A DNA stretch of 64,000 nucleotides, taken from contig JBQTKD010000051.1 of the NCBI GenBank assembly GCA_052386455.1, forward strand, positions 1 through 64,000. The letters are read 5' to 3'. Position 1 is the stretch's first letter. Each line of letters opens with the position of its first letter. Positions 55,326 through 63,677 of the stretch are shown here, piece after piece. The DNA is from JBQTKD01 sp052386455. GTDB taxonomy: Bacteria; Actinomycetota; Actinomycetes; Sporichthyales; Sporichthyaceae. Made by a program: the position numbers and the translations under genes. The notes under the pieces are model-generated. The model did no database searches. It worked only from the letters and a program-made list of their open reading frames with translations, and was not told the origin of the DNA.

Positions 55326-55493
55326 ATGGCGGCCATGAAGCCGCGGACCGGTGACGGACCGCTCGAGGTCACCAAGGAGGGCCGCGGCATCGTCATGCGG
55401 GTTCCGCTCGAAGGTGGCGGTCGGTTGGTCGTCGAGCTGAACGCCGACGAGGCCAGCGCCTTGGGCGAAGCCCTCAAGGGCGTCGTCGGATGA
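55326..55493 (+). CDS. DUF3117 protein
   Basis: The 55-aa protein MAAMKPRTGDGPLEVTKEGR continues IVMRVPLEGGGRLVVELNAD and ends in a short helix. It matches the small, highly conserved DUF3117 family of actinobacteria, whose function is unknown. ATG 55326 has GAGAGGAG upstream. The stop codon overlaps the pepA start (ATGA), so the two are cotranslated. Confidence 0.88.
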   Translation: MAAMKPRTGDGPLEVTKEGRGIVMRVPLEGGGRLVVELNADEASALGEALKGVVG

Positions 55494-57040
55494 TGATCGC
55501 GGCGGGTAGTTCCGTCGCGCCGAAGGTGACGCTCCTGCAGGACGAAGCAGTCCTCGCGGGCGCCGCCGACGTGCTTGCCCTGCCCATCGGGCCCGGCCCG
55601 GACGGTCCCGTCGCGGGCCCCGGCACAGCGGCCGCCGCCAAGGCGCTGGGCCTGGACCTCATGTCGTTCGCCGTGCGCGAGAAGGCCACCGGCGCCGTGG
55701 GCGAGATGGTCTCCGTGCCGGTCGCCGACGGACCCGTCGGTCAGGTGCTCCTCGTGGGCGTCGGCAGCGGCGGCAGCACCGACATGCGGCGCACCGGCGC
55801 CGCGCTCGCGCGCCGCACGCGCGGCAAGCGCCTCGAGACCACGCTCGCCCTCGGCGCTCCGCCGGAGCGCGCCAGGGCTCTGGTGGAGGGCCTGCTGCTC
55901 GGCGGGTACACCTTCGAGCTCAAGGGCGCGAAGAAGGCGGACCCCGAAGCCGCGCCGGCGGAGAAGAAGCCCGCGCCGTCGATCGCGCTGCACGCCAAGG
56001 GCGCCAAGTCCGCAGCAGTCGGCGACGCCGTCGCGCGTGCGCAGCGCACCGCTGCGGCCGTGTGCCTGGCCCGCGATCTGGCCAACACCCCGTCCTCCGG
56101 CAAGACCCCGGCGTGGCTGGCCGACAGGTGCGTCGCCGTCGGCAAGAAGGCCGGCCTGACCGTGAAGGTCTGGGACGAGGCCGCACTGGCCGCCGAAGGC
56201 TTCGGCGGGTTGCTCGCCGTCGGTTCCGGCGCAGCGGCCAAGCGCGGGCCCCGGTTCGTGCAGATGTCCTACGTCCCCACGGACGCCCCCGGTGCGCCGC
56301 ACGTCGTCATCGTCGGCAAGGGCATCACCTTCGACTCCGGTGGCCTCTCGCTCAAGCCCAGCGACGGCATGATCGCGATGAAGGCGGACATGGCCGGCAG
56401 TGCCGCCGTGATCGGCACGATGAGCGCCCTGCGCGACCTCGGGATCCCGGTGCGCGTCACCGGCCTGGTCGCCGCAGCGGAGAACATGCCGTCGGGTTCG
56501 GCGTTCCGCCCCGGCGACGTCGTCCGCCACTACGGCGGCACGACGGTCGAGGTGCTGAACACCGACGCCGAGGGTCGCCTCGTCATCGCAGACGGCCTCG
56601 CCTACGCAGACGCGAACCTCGACCCGGACTACCTCGTCGACCTCGCGACGCTGACGGGCGCGGCCACGACCGCGCTGTCCCGCCGCATCGGCGCGCTGTT
56701 CAGCGACGACGACAGGCTGGCCGCCGGCCTGCTCGCCGCCGCCGAGGCCGGCGGGGACCGGCTCTGGCGCATGCCGCTGACCCCGGACTACCGCGTCGCG
56801 CTGGAGTCCCCGGTCGCCGACCTCGCCAACGTGCCGCACCACAAGCACCGCAAGATCAACGGCGGTGCGATCACCGCTGCCCTGTTCCTGCAGGAGTTCG
56901 CGGGCAAGCGCCGCTGGGCGCACATCGACATGGCCGGCCCCGGCAAGATCGAGGGCGACGAACACGAGAACACCAAGGGTGGCACCGGGTACGGCGTCCG
57001 CCTTCTGCTCCGCTGGCTGGAGTCCCTGCCCAAGCGGTAG
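55490..57040 (+). CDS. pepA: Leucyl aminopeptidase
   Basis: M17 cytosol aminopeptidase that removes N-terminal residues from peptides with two divalent metals. The 516-aa protein has VGKGITFDSGGLSLKP (metal ligands), the NTDAEGRLVIADGL signature and the usual N-terminal macro-like domain. Length is normal. ATG 55490, overlapping the DUF3117 stop by four bases. Confidence 0.96.
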   Translation: MMIAAGSSVAPKVTLLQDEAVLAGAADVLALPIGPGPDGPVAGPGTAAAAKALGLDLMSFAVREKATGAVGEMVSVPVADGPVGQVLLVGVGSGGSTDMRRTGAALARRTRGKRLETTLALGAPPERARALVEGLLLGGYTFELKGAKKADPEAAPAEKKPAPSIALHAKGAKSAAVGDAVARAQRTAAAVCLARDLANTPSSGKTPAWLADRCVAVGKKAGLTVKVWDEAALAAEGFGGLLAVGSGAAAKRGPRFVQMSYVPTDAPGAPHVVIVGKGITFDSGGLSLKPSDGMIAMKADMAGSAAVIGTMSALRDLGIPVRVTGLVAAAENMPSGSAFRPGDVVRHYGGTTVEVLNTDAEGRLVIADGLAYADANLDPDYLVDLATLTGAATTALSRRIGALFSDDDRLAAGLLAAAEAGGDRLWRMPLTPDYRVALESPVADLANVPHHKHRKINGGAITAALFLQEFAGKRRWAHIDMAGPGKIEGDEHENTKGGTGYGVRLLLRWLESLPKR

Positions 57041-57059
57041 CGGGCCGGCTTTCCACTAC

Positions 57060-57135
57060 CGGATGACGTCCCGTGCGGGTGCTTGTCGTCCGCTTGGCGG
57101 TACGACAGGCACGGCTAACGGATGTCATCCGTTAG
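57060..57135. terminator. Nested hairpins between convergent pepA and O-methyltransferase genes
   Basis: Outer arms 57060-57071 and 57120-57131 and inner arms 57079-57093 and 57097-57112 fold into one long imperfect hairpin. The distal end also makes its own 10-bp stem, CTAACGGATG/CATCCGTTAG, with a single-base loop (57115-57135). The two structures share bases and exclude each other. The position fits bidirectional termination. Confidence 0.6.
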
Positions 57136-57143
57136 CGGTCCTG

Positions 57144-57776
57144 CTAGCGGACGGGGCGGCGGGTGCCGGCGAGTATGCCGGAGCCGACGGGGAGCAGCAC
57201 GGCGGCGAACTCCTCGGACTCGCGCAGCGCCCGGGAGATGTCGCGGACGGCACGGCTGCGCGGGTCGCGGGCTTCGACGTCCATCGCGCGCAGGCCCTCG
57301 CCGAAGGCCACGACGCCGCCGACGCGGAGCAGGCGGTGCGCCTCGCGGAGGTGCTCGGAGTAGTCGGCCGGGTCCCCGCCGCACCACATCAGGTCGTAAC
57401 CGCCGTCGGTGAGGCGGGGGAGAACGTCCGCGGCGTGGCCCGCGATGAGGCGCGTGCGGTTGGTCGGCAGGCCGGCGGTGGCGTAGGTCTGCTTGGCCGC
57501 CCGCTGGTGCTCCGGGTCTGCGTCGACCGAGGTCAGGACGCCGTCGGGACGCATGCCGCGCAACAGCCAGACGCCGGAGACGCCGGTGTTGCTGCCGACC
57601 TCGATCACCGAGTGTGCGTCCAGCACGGCGGTCAGGAACCGCAGCGTTGCGCCGGCCGACGCGCTCGGCACCGCGACGCCCATGTCGTCCGCCAGCGCGC
57701 GTGCGCCGCGCAGCACGGCGTCCTCCGACAGGTACTCGTCGACCACCCGGATCTCCTCGACTGCGGTCACCGTCAT
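57144..57776 (-). CDS. O-methyltransferase
   Basis: The 210-aa class I methyltransferase of the Methyltransf_3 (COMT-like) family has VIEVGSNTGVSGVWLLRGM, LTSVDADPEHQ, and the metal-binding DLMWCGGDPADYSEHL. It corresponds by position to mycobacterial Rv1220c, divergent from sigE. ATG 57776 with GGGAGG 9 nt upstream. Substrate unknown. Confidence 0.9.
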   Translation of the reverse strand: MTVTAVEEIRVVDEYLSEDAVLRGARALADDMGVAVPSASAGATLRFLTAVLDAHSVIEVGSNTGVSGVWLLRGMRPDGVLTSVDADPEHQRAAKQTYATAGLPTNRTRLIAGHAADVLPRLTDGGYDLMWCGGDPADYSEHLREAHRLLRVGGVVAFGEGLRAMDVEARDPRSRAVRDISRALRESEEFAAVLLPVGSGILAGTRRPVR

Positions 57777-57856
57777 GACTGGTCGCCTCCCACGGCACAT
57801 GCTCCACCTGCATTGCGAGCCTAGTCGCGCACACCGCACGCACCGTGTGGGCGCGC

Positions 57857-57883
57857 GGGAACCTATGCAGGCGGCGTACCGTT
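57857..57883 (+). promoter_or_regulatory. ECF sigma (sigE-type) promoter of sigE
   Basis: GGGAACC (57857-57863), a 16-bp spacer and CGTT (57880-57883) match the -35/-10 consensus of SigE-type ECF sigma factors. It lies in the gap upstream of sigE, 77-119 nt before its candidate starts, and indicates positive autoregulation. Confidence 0.75.
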
Positions 57884-58001
57884 CTTCGACACACACATGC
57901 AACAGAGGCCGGGCGCATAGATCCGGCACAGACAACTGGGAAAGGGTGTTGGCACCGCGTTGTCAGAGAATCTGGCAGAGCACGGCGCAGAGGGAGTCTC
58001 G

Positions 58002-58595
58002 GTGGACACGGTCGAATGGACCCCGCCCAGCTGGGAGGAAATCGTCCGTGAGCACTCCGGACGGGTCTACCGCCTCGCCTACCGCCTCACCGGTGACCAG
58101 CACGACGCCGAGGACCTGACCCAAGAGGTCTTCGTTCGCGTGTTCCGTTCGCTGTCCACGTACAAGCCGGGCACCTTCGAGGGCTGGCTGCACCGCATCA
58201 CGACGAACCTCTTCTTGGACCAGGTGCGCCGCAAGCAGCGCATCCGCTTCGAGAACTTCGCCGACGACGCACACGAGCGCCTGCCCGGTTCCGAGCCCAC
58301 CCCGGCGCAGCTCTTCGACGACCGCCACCTCGACGCCGACGTGCAGCTCGCACTCGACGAACTGCCGCCGGACTTCCGCGTGGCCGTCGTCCTCTGCGAC
58401 ATCGAAGGCCTGTCCTACGAGGAGATCGCGGCGACGCTCGGCATCAAGCTCGGCACCGTCCGCAGCCGCGTGCACCGCGGCCGGAGCCGGCTGCGCGCCG
58501 CGCTCGAGCACCGCAACGTGTCGGATCCGGCGAGCTTGCGAGCCGGACAGTCGACGCTGTCGGTCGTCGAGGAAGTGGCGCAGGGGGTCACATGA
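58002..58595 (+). CDS. sigE: ECF RNA polymerase sigma factor SigE
   Basis: Extracytoplasmic-stress sigma factor. Region 2 (RVYRLAYRLTGDQHDAEDLT, EGWLHRITTNLFLDQVRRKQ) and region 4 (LPPDFRVAVVLCDIEGLSYE, GTVRSRVHRGRSRLR) are clear. GTG 58002 follows GAGGGAG at 5 nt and gives MDTVEWTPPSWEEIVREH, like homologues (197 aa). TTG 57960 would add 14 residues; mycobacterial sigE also uses several starts. A SigE-type promoter lies upstream, and the anti-sigma gene overlaps its stop. Confidence 0.94.
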   Translation: MDTVEWTPPSWEEIVREHSGRVYRLAYRLTGDQHDAEDLTQEVFVRVFRSLSTYKPGTFEGWLHRITTNLFLDQVRRKQRIRFENFADDAHERLPGSEPTPAQLFDDRHLDADVQLALDELPPDFRVAVVLCDIEGLSYEEIAATLGIKLGTVRSRVHRGRSRLRAALEHRNVSDPASLRAGQSTLSVVEEVAQGVT

Positions 58596-59146
58596 GCGAG
58601 CGAAACGAGCCGCTCGAGCACCACCTCGGGCACCGGCTGGCCGGCTGGGTAGACGGCGAACTGCCGCCGGGCACTCGCCAGCTCGTCGCCGCGCATCTCG
58701 CGACGTGCTCGACCTGTCGGGTCGCGGCGGTGAAGGAGTCGCGGACCAAGGCGGATCTGCGCGACCTCGGCGGCCCCGCGCCGTCGCAGGATCTGATGGC
58801 TTCGTTGCTGAACCTGCAGGGCCAGAGCCCGTTGCAGCCGACGTCGCAGCCGAACACGGCCGGCGCCGGTTCGGTGTTCCCGAGCTACCCGTCGCGGCGC
58901 CGCTCGGGCGTCGCGGCGCCGCTGCTCGCGGCGGGTGTCGCGAGCGTGGCGGCCCTGACCGTTGCCTCGGCGTGGCTCACGGGAGACGTCGCGCCCGCGC
59001 CGGGCGAGAGCCGGGTCCAGCAGGCGTCCATCGGCGGCGCGTTCGAAGGCCTGCCCGACGGTCGCCCGACCACCTCGTTTACGTCCTTCAGCGGTACGTC
59101 CGGGGTGGGGGAGCCGAAGTTCGTCGAGGTCCTCCGCCTCCGCTGA
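58592..59146 (+). CDS. rseA: Anti-sigma factor of SigE (RseA-like)
   Basis: The 184-aa membrane protein has a zinc-dependent anti-sigma domain (HLATCSTCR: the H-x3-C-x2-C ligands), then a linker and a membrane segment at about 105-125 (VAAPLLAAGVASVAALTVAS). A short extracellular tail follows. It should hold SigE at the membrane until stress proteolysis. ATG 58592 overlaps the sigE stop (ATGA). Confidence 0.9.
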   Translation: MSERNEPLEHHLGHRLAGWVDGELPPGTRQLVAAHLATCSTCRVAAVKESRTKADLRDLGGPAPSQDLMASLLNLQGQSPLQPTSQPNTAGAGSVFPSYPSRRRSGVAAPLLAAGVASVAALTVASAWLTGDVAPAPGESRVQQASIGGAFEGLPDGRPTTSFTSFSGTSGVGEPKFVEVLRLR

Positions 59147-59171
59147 TCGCTCTCAGGATTAAGCTTCGCCT

Positions 59172-59540
59172 GTGTTCGACATCAGCGGCCTTGAGTTTCT
59201 GACCCTGGCTGCCATCGCGGTCTTCATCTTCGGCCCGGACCGGCTGCCGAAGTTGGCCCACGACGCGGGCAAGTTCATCCGGCAGGCGCGTTCCTTCATC
59301 CACGGCGCGAAGCAGGACCTGGCCCGTGAGCTGGACATGGACCTCCCCGACCTGCGCAACGTCGACCTGAGCGCGCGCGGTCTGATCCGCAAGACGCTCG
59401 GCGAGGAAGACCCCTTCGTCGACTTGAAGAAGGACTTCCGCGGCGAGTTCGACCTGCTCAAGGCCCCGCTGATGCGCGAGACGGGCGCCCGCCCGTTGGA
59501 GCCCAACGAGGCGCCGCCCTGGGACCCGGACACCACTTAA
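59172..59540 (+). CDS. tatB: Sec-independent protein translocase TatB
   Basis: The 122-aa TatA/B-type protein has a short N-terminal membrane helix (GLEFLTLAAIAVFIFGPDRL) with the conserved FGPDRLPKLA hinge, an amphipathic helix and a charged tail. The length and sequence fit TatB. GTG 59172. It follows rseA after 25 nt, and the htrA-like protease gene that lies between them in mycobacteria is missing here. Confidence 0.9.
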   Translation: MFDISGLEFLTLAAIAVFIFGPDRLPKLAHDAGKFIRQARSFIHGAKQDLARELDMDLPDLRNVDLSARGLIRKTLGEEDPFVDLKKDFRGEFDLLKAPLMRETGARPLEPNEAPPWDPDTT

Positions 59541-59572
59541 AGGGGTACGGGGGCGAGGAGGCAGCCCCGCGC

Positions 59573-60715
59573 CTAAACGGGGGTAAGCCCCAGGGACCGT
59601 CCGACCAGTCCGCGCGAGCGGGTGCCGAGCCCGTCCGCGACACCGCGCAGGACCCGCGAGGCCGGCGCCTCCGGGTCGGCGATCACCAGGGGAACGCCGC
59701 TGTCGCCGCCTTCGCGCAGCCGCGGGTCCAGCGGGACCTCGCCGAGCAGCGGAATGCGCGCGCCCAGGGCCTGCGTGAGCCCGTCCGCGACGCGCTGCCC
59801 GCCGCCGCGGCCGAAGATCTCCAGGCGGTGGTCGGTGCCGGACTCGGCACAGTGCGGGCAGGACAGGTAGGACATGTTCTCCACGACGCCCACGATGTGC
59901 TGATGCGTCTGCGTGGCGATCGCCCCGGCCCGCTCGGCCACCTCCGCCGCTGCCTGCTGGGGGGTGGTGACGACGAGAATCTCCGCGCTGGGCAGCAGTT
60001 GCGCCACCGAGATCGCGACGTCGCCGGTGCCCGGCGGGAGGTCCATCAGCAGCACGTCGAGGTCGCCCCACCAGACGTCGGCGAGGAACTGGGACAGGGC
60101 TCGGTGCAGCATCGGCCCGCGCCACACCCCGGGGGTGTTGCCCTCGATGAACATGCCGATCGAGATCAGGCGCACCCCGTGCGCCGTCGGCGGCATGATC
60201 AGGTTTTGCACCTGGGTGGGCCGATCGGCGCAGCCGAGCATGCGCGGCACCGAGTGGCCGTAGATGTCCGCGTCCAGCACGCCCACGGAGTGCCCGGCCG
60301 CGGCCAGCGCCGCCGCCAGGTTCACCGTCACCGAGGACTTTCCGACGCCGCCCTTGCCGGAGGCGACCGCGTAGACCTTGGTCAGCGACGAGGGCTGCGC
60401 GAACGGGATCTCCTTCGGCGCCGCCCCGCCGCGGAGGCTGGTCTGCATCGCCGTGCGCTGCTCCGCGGTCATCACGTCCAGGTCGACGACGACCTCGACG
60501 ACGCCTGGCACCTGGGAGACCGCCGCGGTGACGTCGCGCGTGATCTTGTCGCGTAGGGGGCACCCGGCGACGGTCAGCAGAATGCGCACCGTCACCTTCC
60601 CGCCGTCCACCTCGACGCCCGCGACCATGCCGAGGTCGGTGATCGGGCGGTGGATCTCGGGGTCGTTGACGGTTGCCAGCGCTGCCTGGATCGCGTCGAT
60701 GCTCGGTGCCGTCAT
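59573..60715 (-). CDS. mrp: Mrp/NBP35 family iron-sulfur carrier ATPase
   Basis: The 380-aa protein has an N-terminal MIP18/DUF59 domain (PEIHRPITDLGM, GCPLRDKI) and a ParA-like ATPase (ASGKGGVGKSSVTVNLAAAL, DLPPGTGDVAISVAQLL) with the C-terminal C-P-H-C pair for a bridging 4Fe-4S cluster. Transfers iron-sulfur clusters to apoproteins. Converges with tatB. Confidence 0.94.
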   Translation of the reverse strand: MTAPSIDAIQAALATVNDPEIHRPITDLGMVAGVEVDGGKVTVRILLTVAGCPLRDKITRDVTAAVSQVPGVVEVVVDLDVMTAEQRTAMQTSLRGGAAPKEIPFAQPSSLTKVYAVASGKGGVGKSSVTVNLAAALAAAGHSVGVLDADIYGHSVPRMLGCADRPTQVQNLIMPPTAHGVRLISIGMFIEGNTPGVWRGPMLHRALSQFLADVWWGDLDVLLMDLPPGTGDVAISVAQLLPSAEILVVTTPQQAAAEVAERAGAIATQTHQHIVGVVENMSYLSCPHCAESGTDHRLEIFGRGGGQRVADGLTQALGARIPLLGEVPLDPRLREGGDSGVPLVIADPEAPASRVLRGVADGLGTRSRGLVGRSLGLTPV

Positions 60716-60750
60716 GCGTGCGATCGTATGCGGCGCCGCCGATGCACGTT

Positions 60751-60792
60751 GCGTCCGACCGGGCGAGCGCTATTGCTCACGGGTGGTCGGAC
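60751..60792. repeat. Intergenic hairpin between mrp and DUF1003 genes
   Basis: CGTCCGACC (60751-60759) and GGTCGGACG (60784-60792) form a perfect 9-bp stem; the loop contains GAGCGCTATTGCTCACG. The reverse complement of the loop resembles the loop at 28641-28680. It lies between two same-strand genes. Confidence 0.65.
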
Positions 60793-61286
60793 GTTCCGGG
60801 GTGTTTGCGGTCCCGGTCCTCGAGCTCGTCGAGGAGACGTCCGAGCTCCGAGCGCATGAAGTCCCGGGTGGCGACCTCGCCGAGCGCCGCGCGCAGCGCC
60901 GCGAGCTCGCGGGTCAGGTATTCGGTGTCGGCCATGGTGCGTTCGGCCCGGCCGCGGTCCTGCTGATAGGTGATGCGGTCCCGGTCCGCCTGCCGGTTCT
61001 GAGCGAGCAGGATCAGCGGCGCGGCGTAGGAGGCCTGCAGCGACAGCATCAAGGTGAGTCCGATGTAGGGAGGGCCGTCGAAGGTCACCCGGTCGGGCAG
61101 GAACGTGTTCCACACCAGCCAGGCCGCAACGAACGCGCTCATGTACCCGATGAAGCCCCACGTGCCGAGGAACCGGGCGAAGCGTTCGGCAGCGCGCGCA
61201 AACGTCTCGCCGTCCCACTGCGGCCGCTTGGGCAGGCGGCCGGGAGTCAGCGGCTGGTCGAGTCGGTTGCGGGCCTCAGGCGCCAT
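60777..61286 (-). CDS. DUF1003 family membrane protein
   Basis: The 169-aa protein has two membrane segments (TWGFIGYMSAFVAAWLVWNT; YIGLTLMLSLQASYAAPLIL) and a C-terminal cytoplasmic coiled coil. These and ILLAQNRQADRDR are the DUF1003 signature. The family is unassigned and often sits near Mg2+ or CBS-domain proteins. The start overlaps the MgtE-like gene by 11 nt, so they are cotranscribed. Confidence 0.88.
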   Translation of the reverse strand: MAPEARNRLDQPLTPGRLPKRPQWDGETFARAAERFARFLGTWGFIGYMSAFVAAWLVWNTFLPDRVTFDGPPYIGLTLMLSLQASYAAPLILLAQNRQADRDRITYQQDRGRAERTMADTEYLTRELAALRAALGEVATRDFMRSELGRLLDELEDRDRKHPGTSDHP

Positions 61287-62604
61287 TGCCGGTCCTGGGG
61301 CGATAGACCTTGATCGTGCCCGTGTCGTCCGGACCGTACGGTCGGGCGTCCTCGTCGTCGTCGTCCTCGGGCGTTTCCCTGCCGCGCCAGTCCTCGGGCA
61401 GCAGGTGGTCCAAGACGTCGTCGACGCTGATCACTCCGACGAGGCGGCGTTCGGCGTCCAGCACCGGCGCGGCGACCATGTTGTAGGTGGCCAGGTAACT
61501 GGTGACGTCGGCCAGGGGGGTGTCCGGGGACAGCGCCTTGAGCTCGCGGTCCAACGCGGTGGTGATCAGCTGCGACGGCGGTTCGCGCAGCAGTCGTTGG
61601 AAGTGCGCGACGCCGAGGAACTTGCCCGTCGGGGTTTCCAGCGGCGGGCGGCAGATGTAGACCAGCGCCGCCATGGCCGGGGTGAGTTCGTGGTGGCGGA
61701 TGCGGGCCAACGCTTCGGCGACGGTGGCGTTCGGCGGGAGGATCACCGCCTCGGTGGTCATCATGCCGCCGGCGGTGTCGTCGGCGTAGCGGAGAAGCTG
61801 GCGCACCGGCTCGGCCTCGTCCGGTTCCATCAGGTCGAGCAGGCGCTCCTGTTCCGCGCTGGACAGCTCGCCGAGCAGGTCGGCGGCGTCGTCGGGCTGC
61901 ATGGCCTCGAGGACGTCGGCGGCGCGGTCGGCCTCGAGCTGGGTGAGGATCTCCACCTGGTCGTCCTCGGGCAGTTCCTCGAGAACGTCGGCGAGCTTGT
62001 CGTCGTCGAGGGCCGAGGCAACCTCGGCGCGGCGCTTGGGCGAGAGCTCGTGCATGACGTGTGCCAGGTCGGCCGGTCGCAGCTTCTCGAAGGTGGCCAG
62101 CATGTTGGCCGCACCCTGCACGACGTGCGCACCGGTCAGGCCCGCGACGGCGTCCCACGGGACGGTGAGCGACTCTCCGCGCCGACGGAGCCGGCCGCCG
62201 CCCCGGCGAACGTGCACCTTGGACGCGATCCAGTCCCGGTTGCGGACCTGCTCCATGGCGACGTCGACGACGGTGACCTCGTCGCTCTCTCCCACCAGGG
62301 AGACCTTCCGGTCGAGGATCTCGGCGATCACCAGCGTCTCGTCCGCGCGCTGCTCGAAACGCCGCAGGTTCACGACGCCGGTGGTGATGACCTCGCCGCG
62401 ATCCAGCGAGGTCACTCGCGACATCGGCACGAAGATGCGCCGCCGCGGCTGCACCTCGACGACCAGGCCGATGACCCTGGTGGTCTCCCCGGCGGGGCGG
62501 ACGTTCGCCACGGCGTCGCGAACACGGCCGACCTGCTCGCCGTTCGGGTCGAAGACGGCCAGCCCGGCGAGGCGGGCGACGAAGACGCGCGTGGGTTGGG
62601 ACAT
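61276..62604 (-). CDS. Soluble MgtE N-terminal/CBS domain protein
   Basis: The 442-aa protein has a PRC-barrel-like N-terminus (about 5-80), an MgtE intracellular superhelix (about 165-280, LRPADLAHVMHELSPKRRAE) and a tandem CBS pair (about 285-410). The membrane ion-channel domain of true MgtE is absent, so it cannot itself transport. It resembles Rv1232c of mycobacteria. It may sense Mg2+ or nucleotides and act on a partner such as the adjacent DUF1003 membrane protein; this is inference. ATG 62604. Confidence 0.88.
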   Translation of the reverse strand: MSQPTRVFVARLAGLAVFDPNGEQVGRVRDAVANVRPAGETTRVIGLVVEVQPRRRIFVPMSRVTSLDRGEVITTGVVNLRRFEQRADETLVIAEILDRKVSLVGESDEVTVVDVAMEQVRNRDWIASKVHVRRGGGRLRRRGESLTVPWDAVAGLTGAHVVQGAANMLATFEKLRPADLAHVMHELSPKRRAEVASALDDDKLADVLEELPEDDQVEILTQLEADRAADVLEAMQPDDAADLLGELSSAEQERLLDLMEPDEAEPVRQLLRYADDTAGGMMTTEAVILPPNATVAEALARIRHHELTPAMAALVYICRPPLETPTGKFLGVAHFQRLLREPPSQLITTALDRELKALSPDTPLADVTSYLATYNMVAAPVLDAERRLVGVISVDDVLDHLLPEDWRGRETPEDDDDEDARPYGPDDTGTIKVYRPRTGNGA

Positions 62605-62701
62605 GGTTCCCTCCCGCTCGTCGTTGGCTGCTCCCGAGTAGTGCCGCGCCGCCGTACGACGCGAGGACTCGGACAGATTAGCTGCCGCGGATACTTGGGC
62701 G

Positions 62702-63610
62702 GTGAACGACGCCCGGGGAGCAGTGGGCCGGGCGGACCTGACGGTCCTGCTCGTGGCCGCCGCCGCGGTGTCCACGTCCGGGCCGCAGATCGCCGCGCTG
62801 GCCGCTCCCGCGATCGCCATCGCGTTCTGGCGAAACTTCCTCGGGACCGCCGCCACCGCGGTCTACCTCGGTGCGCGGCCGAGTCTGCGCCGCGAGCTGC
62901 GCGGGCTGACGTCGCGTCAGCTGCGCCTGAGCGCCGCGGCGGGCGTGCTGCTGGCCGCGCACTTCGCCACCTGGACGCCGAGCCTGACCTACACGACGGT
63001 GGCCTCCGCGACGGCCCTGGTGTCGACGCAGCCGGTGTGGACCGCGCTTCTTCTGCGGTTCCTGGGCAACGGAGTCTCTCGCGGCACCTGGCTCGGCATC
63101 GGCGCCTCGATGGCGGGCGTCCTCCTGCTCACCGGCGTGGACCTGTCCGTGTCCTCCCGCGCACTGGGCGGGGACCTGCTGGCGCTGGTGGCCGGGGCGC
63201 TGGCGGCGGCCTACATGATCGTGGGTCAGGAAGTGCGGCGCACCGTCTCGAACGCGGTCTACACCACGGTCTGCTACGGCGTCTGCGCCGGGACGCTGCT
63301 GATCGGCGCGCTGCTCGCGGGCGTGCAGTTGACCGGCTACGACGGCGAGACGTGGCTGCGCCTGATAGCCCTCACCGTCGCCGCCCAACTGCTCGGGCAC
63401 ACCCTCTTCAACCGCGTGGTGGGTCGCGTGGGCGCGACCCTGGCGGCGACCGTCATCCTGCTCGAAGTGCCCGGTGCCGCGCTGATCGCCTGGTGGCTGC
63501 TCGACCAGAACCCGCCCGCCGCCGCATTGCCCGCGGGCGTGCTCCTGCTGACCGGCGTGTACCTCGTCGTGCGCTCGGAGGGTCGAAGGGCCGTCGTCTC
63601 CGGGGATTAA
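62702..63610 (+). CDS. EamA/DMT family transporter
   Basis: The 302-aa protein has about ten membrane segments arranged as two five-helix EamA repeats, each with a conserved Pro/Gly-rich end (VSTQPVWTALLL and LEVPGAALIAWWLLDQ). Members export metabolites or amino acids, and the substrate here is unknown. GTG 62702 has GATACT 6 nt upstream and no Shine-Dalgarno, so it may be leaderless. Confidence 0.87.
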   Translation: MNDARGAVGRADLTVLLVAAAAVSTSGPQIAALAAPAIAIAFWRNFLGTAATAVYLGARPSLRRELRGLTSRQLRLSAAAGVLLAAHFATWTPSLTYTTVASATALVSTQPVWTALLLRFLGNGVSRGTWLGIGASMAGVLLLTGVDLSVSSRALGGDLLALVAGALAAAYMIVGQEVRRTVSNAVYTTVCYGVCAGTLLIGALLAGVQLTGYDGETWLRLIALTVAAQLLGHTLFNRVVGRVGATLAATVILLEVPGAALIAWWLLDQNPPAAALPAGVLLLTGVYLVVRSEGRRAVVSGD

Positions 63611-63677
63611 CGATATTGACAATCGTTGTTGTTAACGGGAGTCTGCGGGCGCTCGACCCACCAGACCGGAGGCTCCC

